A stretch of DNA of 53,092 nt from positions 90,077 through 143,168 of the forward strand of contig LXQE01000161.1 of the NCBI GenBank assembly GCA_003326195.1, given 5' to 3'. Of the stretch, positions 8,449-16,376 are shown one piece after another. Origin of the DNA: Nostoc punctiforme NIES-2108. Its GTDB lineage: Bacteria > Cyanobacteriota > Cyanobacteriia > Cyanobacteriales > Nostocaceae. The position numbers and the translations under genes are program-made. The notes under the pieces are model-generated. The model saw only the letters and a list, made by a program, of their open reading frames with translations, was not told where the DNA came from and searched no databases. Every line of letters begins with the position of its first letter. Positions within the stretch are counted from its first letter, which is position 1.

Positions 8449-9514
8449 AAAATATATCTGCTGACACTGAATTTACTACTTGGCTCAGTTCTTGGAGTTT
8501 AGCTGCTACTACACCATTGGTTAATAATTCTTCTGCTTTAGCTAAACCCTCTGCCATATTTGAACAAATACCACTCCGCCATAGATAAAATCCGCCATTC
8601 CACAAGGCTGTTTGCATCAATTCACCTGGTTTACCTGCCAAAACCTCTTGAATATCCGCCACCAGTTCTTCAGTAGTTCCAAGGGGTACGTTCTTGGTAG
8701 TAAAACCGTAATCGCGCGGTACGAGGTGCAATCGTTCTACCTCTTGGGGTGCTACGGATGAAGATAAGCTGATAATTGCAGTGCGATCGCGCGGTAAGTC
8801 GCAACTACCTTCCAATCCTTTGACTAATGTAAATTTTGTCACTCCTCGTAGTCCGAGCGCGATCTGAAACATCCCTTCTGTTGGCGGATGGACAAACCCA
8901 GCAATTACGTGAGCATCGCCAGCATAAGGACACCAGATTAGCTCCATTGTCGCTAAGGGCGGACGTTTGCCAAGTTGGTCGCGGTACTCCCAAATACTTG
9001 TAGTTAAGGGAAAATGCTGAGGTAGATAAATAAAGCCGATTCCGGTTTGCTCAAACACTTGCTGAGTTTTTGCTAGGGGTAAAGTAGTCCAATCGACTCC
9101 TAAACCCTGCCAAATATCTATCAGCGGTAAGCCGTACTTCGTGGGTAGGCGATCGCCACCATGCATTACCACTGGTTGTCCAACTGCGGCAAGTAATAAA
9201 GCTATGACGGGACTAATTGGTGCTGTACGTGTCCTACCATCATAAGGGATGCCAAGAGCGATCGCTGGTCGCCCAGAGGCTATGGGTTGCAATTTTGGCC
9301 CCAGTTCCTCATAAGCATCCAACATTCCAGCTAACTCTTCTCCCGTTGGACGCTTGATTCGATGAGCAATCAAAAACGCCCCAATTTGGGCTGGTGTCGC
9401 TTCACCCAGCAGCATCATTTTAGTAGCGGTGGCTGCTTGGGCGCGAGTTAAATTCTCGGCTGTGTGGTTTCCGCTGCCTACTTTTTGCAGAAATTCCCGA
9501 AATACATTGCTCAT
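8420..9514 (-). CDS. TrpD2/YbiB-type anthranilate-phosphoribosyltransferase-like protein
   Basis: A 364-aa protein with the nucleoside-phosphorylase/TrpD fold: an N-terminal helical domain (residues 1-75; MMLLGEATPAQIGAFLIAHR) and a phosphoribosyltransferase-like domain. The PRPP-binding GTGGD loop of true TrpD is replaced by GIPYDGRTRTAPISPVIALL, followed by VVMHGGDRLPTKYG. That pattern fits the YbiB/TrpD2 branch, whose E. coli member binds nucleic acid, so a role in tryptophan synthesis is unlikely. The start is ATG at 9514. No trp genes are nearby. It overlaps the convergent LCP gene by 29 bases at the 3' ends. Confidence 0.82.
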   Translation of the reverse strand: MSNVFREFLQKVGSGNHTAENLTRAQAATATKMMLLGEATPAQIGAFLIAHRIKRPTGEELAGMLDAYEELGPKLQPIASGRPAIALGIPYDGRTRTAPISPVIALLLAAVGQPVVMHGGDRLPTKYGLPLIDIWQGLGVDWTTLPLAKTQQVFEQTGIGFIYLPQHFPLTTSIWEYRDQLGKRPPLATMELIWCPYAGDAHVIAGFVHPPTEGMFQIALGLRGVTKFTLVKGLEGSCDLPRDRTAIISLSSSVAPQEVERLHLVPRDYGFTTKNVPLGTTEELVADIQEVLAGKPGELMQTALWNGGFYLWRSGICSNMAEGLAKAEELLTNGVVAAKLQELSQVVNSVSADIFFRVSTTSPK

Positions 9515-9925
9515 TTTTCCTTTGTCCTCTGTCCACCGTCATGTGTCCATTGTCCTTTGTCTTTCGTGATAACCGAAAATGACTCATGACCGAATATTGG
9601 ATTTTGGATTTAACAAAGAAATGCGAGTTCGACGAACTAAAAATAGCAGGATGTAGAGCAGGTAAGTCTTTGGGGTAGATGTCAATAAATGGTTGTTAAG
9701 GCAAATAAGTATGTATAAGCAGTCAAACCCGCAATTAAGTTGACAATTAAATTGAAAACACTACGATGTCTAAAGTCCGTAAAATGCCTTGAAAATCAGG
9801 ACTTACAGTCAGATTTAGCTTCTAATTTCATTATTAAGCCGAAAACGCTAAGAATAACGACTGCTATTATTTCCCAACAAAGGTTTCAAGCGATTTACAG
9901 AAGTATTTGGCATACTATCTACTGA
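9515..9925. other. Gene-free spacer upstream of trpD2-like gene
   Basis: It holds a short low-complexity stretch (TTTGTCCTCTGTCCACCGTC-type, 9515-9565) next to the trpD2-like start. The rest is A/T-rich DNA with no convincing gene. A 61-codon frame at 9740-9925 has no recognisable features. Confidence 0.5.
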
Positions 9926-10270
9926 AGAACCAAAATTTTTATACTTCTACAGAATCAATGGGAAGCCGCGATCGCACATTACCAAAGCGCCCAAGCCCTG
10001 CGACCCAACTACTTTGAAGCCGAGGTAGGAATCGCAACTGTCCTCTATGCACAAGATAAACTATCCGCAGAGGATCGAGATCGCTATGCTGCACTTAATT
10101 ACGATTTGGGCAAGGTTCACCACCAATCAGGAGATATCAAGGCTGCAATCAAATACTATCAGCGAGCGATCGGACTAAAGCCAGATTTGACAGAGGTTCG
10201 CGATCGTCTATGCCAAGCACTGCAAGAAGAAGACGGTATTAAAATTAAGGTCAGTATTGCGAAACAATAG
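9926..10270 (+). pseudogene. Orphan C-terminal TPR fragment
   Basis: An open frame without a usable start codon encodes QNQWEAAIAHYQSAQALRPN, then about 30 residues, then YDLGKVHHQSGDIKAAIKYY, a QRAIGLKPDL segment and a stop at 10268-10270. These are two tetratricopeptide-type helices-turn-helices of the kind that end cyanobacterial TPR proteins. The frame is closed upstream by TGA at 9923, and no further repeats were seen in other frames, so this looks like the tail of a deleted gene. Confidence 0.7.
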
Positions 10271-10352
10271 AAGGCAAGTGCGCGATTGAAAATCGCTGTA
10301 AGATGTATAGCGCTTGATTGACTTAATTCTCAATAATCCCAAAGATGGGATA

Positions 10353-10398
10353 AATCGCCGTCTCTACAAAACGACTGATTATTGTAGAGACGGCGATT
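10353..10398. terminator. 17-bp perfect inverted repeat downstream of the signalling operon
   Basis: AATCGCCGTCTCTACAA (10353-10369) pairs perfectly with TTGTAGAGACGGCGATT (10382-10398). It is followed by another overlapping GAGACGGCGATTCATCGCGTCTC palindrome arm. It lies between the TPR fragment and the end of the minus-strand FHA gene. It belongs to the dispersed GTAGAGACG hairpin family also seen at 18059, 43020 and 46777. There is no T-run, so terminator function is inferred from position. Confidence 0.55.
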
Positions 10399-10450
10399 CA
10401 TCGCGTCTCTTTCCAAAACGGAGAATGCTGATTACCAAATCAGCTTTTTA

Positions 10451-11092
10451 CTACACTATATATATAGTGAAATTAACTAGGTTATCTTGACCAAATCGCA
10501 GTGAATCGCCGTTGAGTAGGCGATACTGCATACCGGGAGTCAAAGGATTGTTGTTCAAATAAATACCATTTGTACTCATATCAACAATCATATAAGAATT
10601 TTGCGACCAGTCCCAATCGACTCGCGCATGACGACGAGAGACTATTCCCTCACTGGGAATACCGGTTAAGTCAATTTCTGGCGGCGCTATTCCTGGACTC
10701 TGACTGCGGCGACCAATATAACCGCCTTCTCCAATGAGGTGAAATTCTCTGCCAGTGCTATGAATCAGCTTTAAGGCTGGCGCTCTTTGAGGTGGAGGAG
10801 TATAAACAGGTGGTGTTGGTTGATAGGAAACTCGTGGCTGATAGACTGTTGAATAATCAACGGGGGCTTGTTGGGGAGCTTGGTAGTTAGGTTGCTCTGT
10901 AGGCGGTCGCTGATACTGAACAGGTGGTTGACTAGGTTGTTGTTGAATAGGCGGAGGTTGACTAGGTGGTTGTGGTGTAGGGGAAACTACATTACCCAGA
11001 GGAGTGGAACACCAGGGACAAACCTTAGCATTGTTAGGCAGAGCGCGGTTAAAATATTCGCAACTAGGATTAGGGCACCGATTTGCAGGCAT
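10451..11092 (-). CDS. Zinc-ribbon / proline-rich linker / FHA domain protein
   Basis: 213 aa. Residues 3-32 form a zinc ribbon with CPNPSCEYFN and CPWCSTPLG (four cysteines). Residues 33-100 are Pro/Gln-rich and probably unstructured. Residues 105-213 are an FHA domain with IGRRSQS, GIVSRRHARVDW and MSTNGIYLNNNPL, containing the Arg, Ser-Arg-His and Asn residues that bind phosphothreonine. It should dock to a Thr-phosphorylated partner. Its start overlaps the end of the pseudokinase gene by 23 bases, so the two are co-translated. It is the last gene of the HK-RR-pseudokinase-FHA operon that faces away from the CIS operon. Confidence 0.85.
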   Translation of the reverse strand: MPANRCPNPSCEYFNRALPNNAKVCPWCSTPLGNVVSPTPQPPSQPPPIQQQPSQPPVQYQRPPTEQPNYQAPQQAPVDYSTVYQPRVSYQPTPPVYTPPPQRAPALKLIHSTGREFHLIGEGGYIGRRSQSPGIAPPEIDLTGIPSEGIVSRRHARVDWDWSQNSYMIVDMSTNGIYLNNNPLTPGMQYRLLNGDSLRFGQDNLVNFTIYIV

Positions 11093-13253
11093 AAGAATTT
11101 ATATCATCAGGCATAGGTTGTAAAGCTACAAGACCTACTTTACTAAGTAAACACTGACCCTGACGAGTAGTTAGCATCTGGGCAAATGTAGAACCACCAG
11201 GTAGGCGGTTGCTGTCTTTAGGGTACACTACAAAAATAGGGTATCCCAAGGGGTAGCTTTGGAAAGTTGTGACATCAACATAATAATCATCATGTTGACA
11301 CAAATCATCTGAGGGATTTATTGAGCGACGATCGCGCTTTTGAAACAGAGGTTGAATAGCCGACTTTTTAGCATCTGCGATCGCTAGAGGATAGCCAGTA
11401 CACTGACTCAAAGTTTTACTGATAATCCCAAAACTGATAATACCAGTAGTTCGCCCATCTAAAGTTTCACTGCGTATCAGGTTTTGGGTTTTTGTTGTAT
11501 CAAGTTTAGTAACTTTCGCTGCAAATAAAGCTTCGTCTTGAGGGGCATTTTGCAGAACTATTTGTTGAAATTTACTGATTGCTTCCGGTTCAGTGGGGGC
11601 AAAAGGTTTCACAGGCAGATTTGGAAGTTTGGGATTAATCTGCTGCCAATTAGTAATTTTACCTGTGTAAATTTGACGCAATTGCTCAAGACTGATTTTC
11701 CCCCCAAGAGCATTAGCAAGATTCGAGTCTCTTTTATTAAATGCGACAAAAACAAGTAAACCATCATAGGCTACTGGTTTTTTCGCAAGTTTATCTGTAA
11801 TGTTGTCTACCAAACTAGTAATTGCAAAATCTTTTTTGTTTGTTTGGACTTCTTCAAGACTTTTAATCGGATTATTTATATTTGATGACAAAACAGATTT
11901 ATAGTCAAATGTTGCTGTTGCATCTGGCTTTGGTCTGGTCAATAAATCTCCTAAACGACTGTTGTCCACTAATTGCGTTAAAACAAAACTCCATGTACTA
12001 TCTTTTTCTCCTGTGTAGGTAAATTGCCCAGAAGGAACGTTGGGTACTTCTGAAAAATTTCGCACAAGTCTAGACCATTGGATATATTGATTAGGATTAT
12101 CTGTTTTCCTACCCCAAAGCCAATACCAAATTCCGCCACCAAGTAGTAATAAAAATAAGATTAATAGCAAAATTAAGGGCGTTGGCAAAGGCTTTTTTAG
12201 TTCTTGAGAAGCTGTAGAACGTGCTGAACTTTTGCCACGATCTTCTTTGGGAAGTTCTAGCAGTGCTTTACGAGCCGCTTCTGCACTCTCAAAAGGAGTT
12301 TCCAGCCCAATTAAACGATAAATAAATTGCTTTAAATTGCTATCGGTATCCGGCCATTGTTGATTATCTCTAATGTCGAGAGGCTGGTTAGATGAAAAAT
12401 TAGTTGTCCGCCCTACCCATAAATAAAAGGCTAATAATCCTAATGATTCTAAATCCTGCTCAGGTCTGGCGGGAGCAGGTTGAGGAATAATCGGGGGAAT
12501 AAATAAGTTTTCCCAGATAGCTAAATCACAAAAATATATAGAAAACTTTTGATTATTTTCTACTTTAATTAAAGTACTATCTAAATTGATATTGCCGTGA
12601 GTGATACCCAGTTGGGTTTGATTGGAGGGAAAACGTAGTTTTTGAGTGTGGAGAAACTGAAGAGTTTGTAAACCTTGATTTAGTACTTCACGCACCTCAA
12701 GAGATGTCATTGCTCCCTTTTCTATGAGATGCTTACCTAAAGTTTGGGATGACTCGATTCCTTGAATAATTAAATAACAACGCTCTCCTTTTTCATCTGC
12801 GATCGCTTCTTTAGTTTCCACCAGACGGAAATTTTGAATTCGACTATCGGCTAAACTTACCCCACCCACCCGTTTGAAAGTCTCTTTGCGCTTTTGAGTC
12901 TCACTTTCATTAAAAGAACGATTGGGGAGCAGGTATTCTTTGATAATTACAGGTTGTTTGTCTTTAAGTTGAACACCTGAATATAAGCGGCCTAAACCTC
13001 GCACACCAACAAAACTAGCTATTTGATAAGTTCCCTGACTTCCTTTAATCTCAGCCTCCTGTGGTAAAGTTGCTGGAAAACCACATTCCAAGCAAAACTT
13101 AGCACCCTTGATTTGCTGTGCCGTTTGAAAGGGGCGATCGCAACTTAAGGGAGAATTGTACGAGCAGGGGTATTCTTGATAAAAAGATTCAAATGAAGCC
13201 ATATCCAAAAAGTTTCGTGAATTGCGCCGACTACTTCCGTCGCGCTCAAGCAT
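11070..13253 (-). CDS. Zinc-ribbon pseudokinase fused through a TM helix to a PstS-like substrate-binding domain
   Basis: 727 aa. An N-terminal Cys region (CSYN...CDRPF...CLECGF) is followed by a protein-kinase-like domain (about residues 70-330). The VAIK-type lysine is kept (VIIKEYLLP), but the catalytic HRD motif reads HGNINLDST and DFG reads DLA, so catalysis is doubtful. One transmembrane helix lies at about 355-379 (PLILLLILFLLLLGGGIWYW). A type-2 periplasmic binding domain follows (about 395-715), with VAFNKRDSNLANALGG, LEQLRQIYTGKITNWQQINP and a PKDSN near the end, as in phosphate-binding PstS proteins. The ATG at 13253 overlaps the response-regulator stop (ATGCTTGA); an ATG at 13202 (MASFESFY) is an alternative. 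The topology puts the kinase-like part inside and the PBP outside. Confidence 0.85.
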   Translation of the reverse strand: MLERDGSSRRNSRNFLDMASFESFYQEYPCSYNSPLSCDRPFQTAQQIKGAKFCLECGFPATLPQEAEIKGSQGTYQIASFVGVRGLGRLYSGVQLKDKQPVIIKEYLLPNRSFNESETQKRKETFKRVGGVSLADSRIQNFRLVETKEAIADEKGERCYLIIQGIESSQTLGKHLIEKGAMTSLEVREVLNQGLQTLQFLHTQKLRFPSNQTQLGITHGNINLDSTLIKVENNQKFSIYFCDLAIWENLFIPPIIPQPAPARPEQDLESLGLLAFYLWVGRTTNFSSNQPLDIRDNQQWPDTDSNLKQFIYRLIGLETPFESAEAARKALLELPKEDRGKSSARSTASQELKKPLPTPLILLLILFLLLLGGGIWYWLWGRKTDNPNQYIQWSRLVRNFSEVPNVPSGQFTYTGEKDSTWSFVLTQLVDNSRLGDLLTRPKPDATATFDYKSVLSSNINNPIKSLEEVQTNKKDFAITSLVDNITDKLAKKPVAYDGLLVFVAFNKRDSNLANALGGKISLEQLRQIYTGKITNWQQINPKLPNLPVKPFAPTEPEAISKFQQIVLQNAPQDEALFAAKVTKLDTTKTQNLIRSETLDGRTTGIISFGIISKTLSQCTGYPLAIADAKKSAIQPLFQKRDRRSINPSDDLCQHDDYYVDVTTFQSYPLGYPIFVVYPKDSNRLPGGSTFAQMLTTRQGQCLLSKVGLVALQPMPDDINSYACKSVP

Positions 13254-13926
13254 GAACTAATCCTAGCTTGAGGGCAGTCACAATCGCTTGAGTCCGGCTA
13301 GTAACCTTCAATTTTTCAAAAATACTGGTGAGATGTGCCTTAACAGTAGCAACTGTTACATACAAATGTTTAGCGATTTCTTCATTAGAAGCACCTTGAG
13401 TTAACCAGTATAAAACCTCTTGCTCTCTTTCCGTTAAATGCACCTCATGACATGCTTTTACACAAGAGTCTGAATAAGCTTGAAAAAACCGGAAAAATCG
13501 ACTAGCAACTTCTGAAGGTAGATAAATTTCTGACCTAGTTACAGTGTCAATAGCTTCACATAATTGGGTTGCCACACGATTTTTAAACACATAACCTGCG
13601 GCTCCCCCCTGCATTGCTCTAAAAATCCAGTCGTCTTCTTGATGAGCCGACAACACTAAAACCTTGCCAGTGTAAGCAGCTTCTTTAAGACGTGCCAGAA
13701 CTGTAATTCCATCACATCCTTTCAATTGCATATCCAGTAAAATTAAATCTGGACACTTCTGAGTTGTAAATTTTAAAACCTGCTCAACAGAATCTGCATC
13801 ACCCATCACTTCTACAGGTAATGCAGAATTAATACTATAAAAATTTAGGAGAGTACGTAACCCTTGACGGAAGCGTTCTTCGTCATCTACGAGTAAAACT
13901 GAAAGTTTTTTACTATCATTAATCAT
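13246..13926 (-). CDS. NarL/LuxR-type response regulator
   Basis: 226 aa. The receiver domain (residues 7-130) has the acidic pair VDDEE, the phospho-acceptor Asp in LILLDMQLKG, and VLSAHQ and VFKN as the conserved Ser/Thr and Lys sites. The C-terminal LuxR-type helix-turn-helix (about 160-220) reads LTEREQEVLYWLTQGASNEE then HLYVTVATVKAHLTSIFEKL. It is a transcription factor activated by phosphorylation, most likely by the histidine kinase 21 bases upstream. Its stop overlaps the pseudokinase start by 8 bases. Whether it controls the divergent CIS operon is inference from position. Confidence 0.9.
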   Translation of the reverse strand: MINDSKKLSVLLVDDEERFRQGLRTLLNFYSINSALPVEVMGDADSVEQVLKFTTQKCPDLILLDMQLKGCDGITVLARLKEAAYTGKVLVLSAHQEDDWIFRAMQGGAAGYVFKNRVATQLCEAIDTVTRSEIYLPSEVASRFFRFFQAYSDSCVKACHEVHLTEREQEVLYWLTQGASNEEIAKHLYVTVATVKAHLTSIFEKLKVTSRTQAIVTALKLGLVHA

Positions 13927-13947
13927 ATTTTTATGATGAATTATGGA

Positions 13948-15069
13948 TTAATTCACGCTCCTTGAACGAGGCAAAATCATCGAGAATTGTGCCCCACTTT
14001 CTGATAAAACTTGTGCCCAGATACTTCCTTGATGATCTAGAATAATTTTTTTAGCAATAGTTAAACCCAGTCCTGTGCCTCCTTTCCGTCGGGAATAAAA
14101 TGGGGTAAATATTTTTTGTAAGTCTTCTTGAGACAATCCTGGCCCTTGATCGGAGATTTTAATTAAAACTTCATCTTGAAAAATTTGCCAGCTACAGGTG
14201 ATAGTTCCTGAATTAGGACTAAAATGCGCGGCATTACTGAGGATATTATCAAAAACTTGTTTCATTTGTAATCTGTCTATCTTCAGTATTGTCGATGTAT
14301 CGGGGATCGATATTTGAAGTTTTTTCTGACTAATTATAGGTTGCAGATTTGTGATACTTTCAGCCACCAAACTTCTTAAATCTTGAAACGTTACCCTTAA
14401 CTTTGAACTTTGACCGCAATCAATCAGTTCGTTTAAGTTAGTATCTAAATCTTGTATACTTTCGCCGATGATTGTTGCTTGCTCTTGCCAAGGGCTATCC
14501 TCTAAACCTAAGCATAAATTATGTGCATACAATCCTATAAGTCCTAGAGAGTTACGCAATTGATGACCTACTCGATGCAAGATATCTTCTAGGAGTTTAA
14601 TTTCAGTTTTTTGTCTGTCATAGTCCAAGGAAATATCTACATACTTACTCAGCAGCATAGCAGAGCGTTTTACGTATAGTTGTAAACTCGACGAGAGAGG
14701 TTCATGAGTAATGATTTGAATGTATTCAGGTTTTTGATTTCTATAGGATATAGGGCAAATGTAAGAAATGGATGAAAAGTCCTTAAGTTTAAATTCCTGT
14801 AAAGTAAAAGTAGGCGGAAAATCTGTCAGCCATGTTTCTGAACGCAAATAAGCTAAAGTTTTTGGCGAAAAAGGAACTTGGTCTTGACGATAATTTATCA
14901 CCTCTTGATTAGCTCTCAATAATGAATCATGATAGACAATTCGAGCGAAAAAAATTGGATACTGACTAGTTAACTGCTCAGACTCAAGCTGACAAAAGCT
15001 TTGGATGTCTGAGGAACTCAAATAATTCGAGCCATTGTCTAGTTTTTGGACAGAAAAGCCTAGTGTCAT
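13948..15069 (-). CDS. Soluble sensor histidine kinase
   Basis: About 373 aa from ATG at 15069 (MTLGFSVQKLDNG); an upstream in-frame TTG at 15090 is weaker. No transmembrane segment is visible. Residues 1-155 form an input region resembling the DICT/GAF-like sensors of cyanobacteria (uncertain). The H-box is HRVGHQLRNSLGLI, followed by the N-box QVFDNILSNAAHFSP, G1 DQGPGL, F-box FTPFYS and G2 GGTGLGLTIAKKI. Autophosphorylation would occur on a His of the H-box. It is the first gene of the operon with the LuxR-type regulator, pseudokinase and FHA genes. Confidence 0.88.
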   Translation of the reverse strand: MTLGFSVQKLDNGSNYLSSSDIQSFCQLESEQLTSQYPIFFARIVYHDSLLRANQEVINYRQDQVPFSPKTLAYLRSETWLTDFPPTFTLQEFKLKDFSSISYICPISYRNQKPEYIQIITHEPLSSSLQLYVKRSAMLLSKYVDISLDYDRQKTEIKLLEDILHRVGHQLRNSLGLIGLYAHNLCLGLEDSPWQEQATIIGESIQDLDTNLNELIDCGQSSKLRVTFQDLRSLVAESITNLQPIISQKKLQISIPDTSTILKIDRLQMKQVFDNILSNAAHFSPNSGTITCSWQIFQDEVLIKISDQGPGLSQEDLQKIFTPFYSRRKGGTGLGLTIAKKIILDHQGSIWAQVLSESGAQFSMILPRSRSVN

Positions 15070-15507
15070 AGCTTCACTCGCTTTTTGCAACCAAATGTTT
15101 TTACTCTTCTGCTGACCAGTATAAAATTATGCAGTCTCAGGAATGTTTATTTTTTTGTTAAGTTATCTTTTGAGATAATTCATACAAATAATTATTAAGG
15201 TTTGTATTGACATGTATATCAAGCTAACTTTGCTGTGTAAACAAGTTTGTAGTCAGGGCTTTAGTCCTGATGTTAAGCACTGAAATGTTTACTACCTACC
15301 CAGCCTTTTCAGCCCACCCCACAAGAAAAAAATGTAGTGCGGCCAATTAAGAACTGCTCCAGATTAATCTACAAACTGAAGTTGCTGCTTTACGGATTTT
15401 TGACCCAATACGCCATTTAAAAAATATCGACAAAAGTCTAATTAACTTTAGAAGCCCGATACATATACTGTAGATGCATCTGGATTAGCTACCAGCAGAA
15501 CACCTTC
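15070..15507. promoter_or_regulatory. Divergent promoter region between the two-component operon and the CIS operon
   Basis: A gene-free region of 438 bases between divergent starts. On the plus strand a candidate sigma70-type promoter is TTAACT (15442-15447), a 16-base spacer and TATACT (15464-15469), 39 bases before the DUF4255 start. The region also holds a GTAGTCAGGGCTTTAGTCCTGA repeat near 15250 (dispersed family). Any binding site for the neighbouring LuxR-type regulator would be expected here, but none can be named from sequence alone. Confidence 0.4.
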
Positions 15508-16347
15508 ATGCTTATCTTCGTTCTTCAAACTTTAGCCGAAATTCTAGCTGGAGGAACCTCACTTACCAGTACAGAGCAAATTGACTTTAGCCATCCTGGT
15601 AATCGAAGGGAAGAGGGAGCAGGCCCGACTCTCAATTTGTATATTTTTGATATACGTGAGAGTAAGCAGGTACAACATTCTGGCAGGCAAGTAGAACGCA
15701 AGCTAACACGCGCTCTACAACCTGCCACTGTAAATTGGGCACCCGCTTGGTTTGATGTTTCGCTGCTATTAACAGCCTGGGATAGAACAGCTTTAGGTGA
15801 GCATCACTTTATTAGTGAGGCGTTGACTGTGCTGTTGCGCCATCGCACCTTGGAAGAGGAGTTTTTGGTTCCTGAATTACGGGGCTATGGTAATTTGAAC
15901 ATGACAGTTGCCCTAGAGCCGCCAATTGAGATTGGCTCTTTATGGAGCGCTCTCAGTGTGCCATTACGTTCAGCCTTATATTTGACAGTCACAATACCCT
16001 TCGAGCCACAACCGACTCCAGTGCCTTTGGTTTGGGAGCGAATTTTCAATTTGCGAAATCAATTGTCTCGCGATAGTGACAGTCTAGTATTAACCAGGCG
16101 AGTTGCGATCGCGGGTATTGTCAAAAGTGCGGTGACAAATCTGCCGTTGGTAGCGACAGAAGTGGCTGTGAGAGGAACTGACAAGTCCATATCAACTACT
16201 AAAGAAGGGCTGTTCTTCTTTGAAGACCTTCATTTAGGTAATTATGTTTTGACTCTGAATCATCCTGGCTATTTACCCCAAAACGTCAATGCATTGGTAG
16301 ATAACCAAAGTAATACTTTCAAAGAAATATTTCTAACTCCTGAATAA
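15508..16347 (+). CDS. CIS protein, DUF4255/Pvc16-like with C-terminal carboxypeptidase-regulatory-like domain
   Basis: 279 aa. Residues 1-190 match the Pvc16_N (DUF4255) family, the tail-terminator-like component found in nearly all extracellular contractile injection system loci. Visible landmarks are LNLYIFDIRES near 47-57, the WFDVSLLLTAWDRTALGEHH segment near 80-100, and a Leu-rich segment near 160. Residues 195-279 form a beta-sandwich module of the carboxypeptidase regulatory type (VAIAGIVKSAVTNLPLVATE ... GNYVLTLNHPGY). The start is ATG at 15508. It is the first gene of the operon, 29 bases before the sheath gene. Family members cap the sheath/tube at the distal end (family knowledge). 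Confidence 0.87.
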   Translation: MLIFVLQTLAEILAGGTSLTSTEQIDFSHPGNRREEGAGPTLNLYIFDIRESKQVQHSGRQVERKLTRALQPATVNWAPAWFDVSLLLTAWDRTALGEHHFISEALTVLLRHRTLEEEFLVPELRGYGNLNMTVALEPPIEIGSLWSALSVPLRSALYLTVTIPFEPQPTPVPLVWERIFNLRNQLSRDSDSLVLTRRVAIAGIVKSAVTNLPLVATEVAVRGTDKSISTTKEGLFFFEDLHLGNYVLTLNHPGYLPQNVNALVDNQSNTFKEIFLTPE

Positions 16348-16376
16348 TTAGATTTTTACTGACTTGGAGAAACTTC

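Noticed and set aside
8420..9514. True anthranilate phosphoribosyltransferase TrpD
   Set aside because: The GTGGD PRPP loop is replaced by GIPYDGRTRT; no trp genes are nearby.
9740..9925. 61-codon frame before the TPR fragment
   Set aside because: Basic, low-complexity translation with no support.
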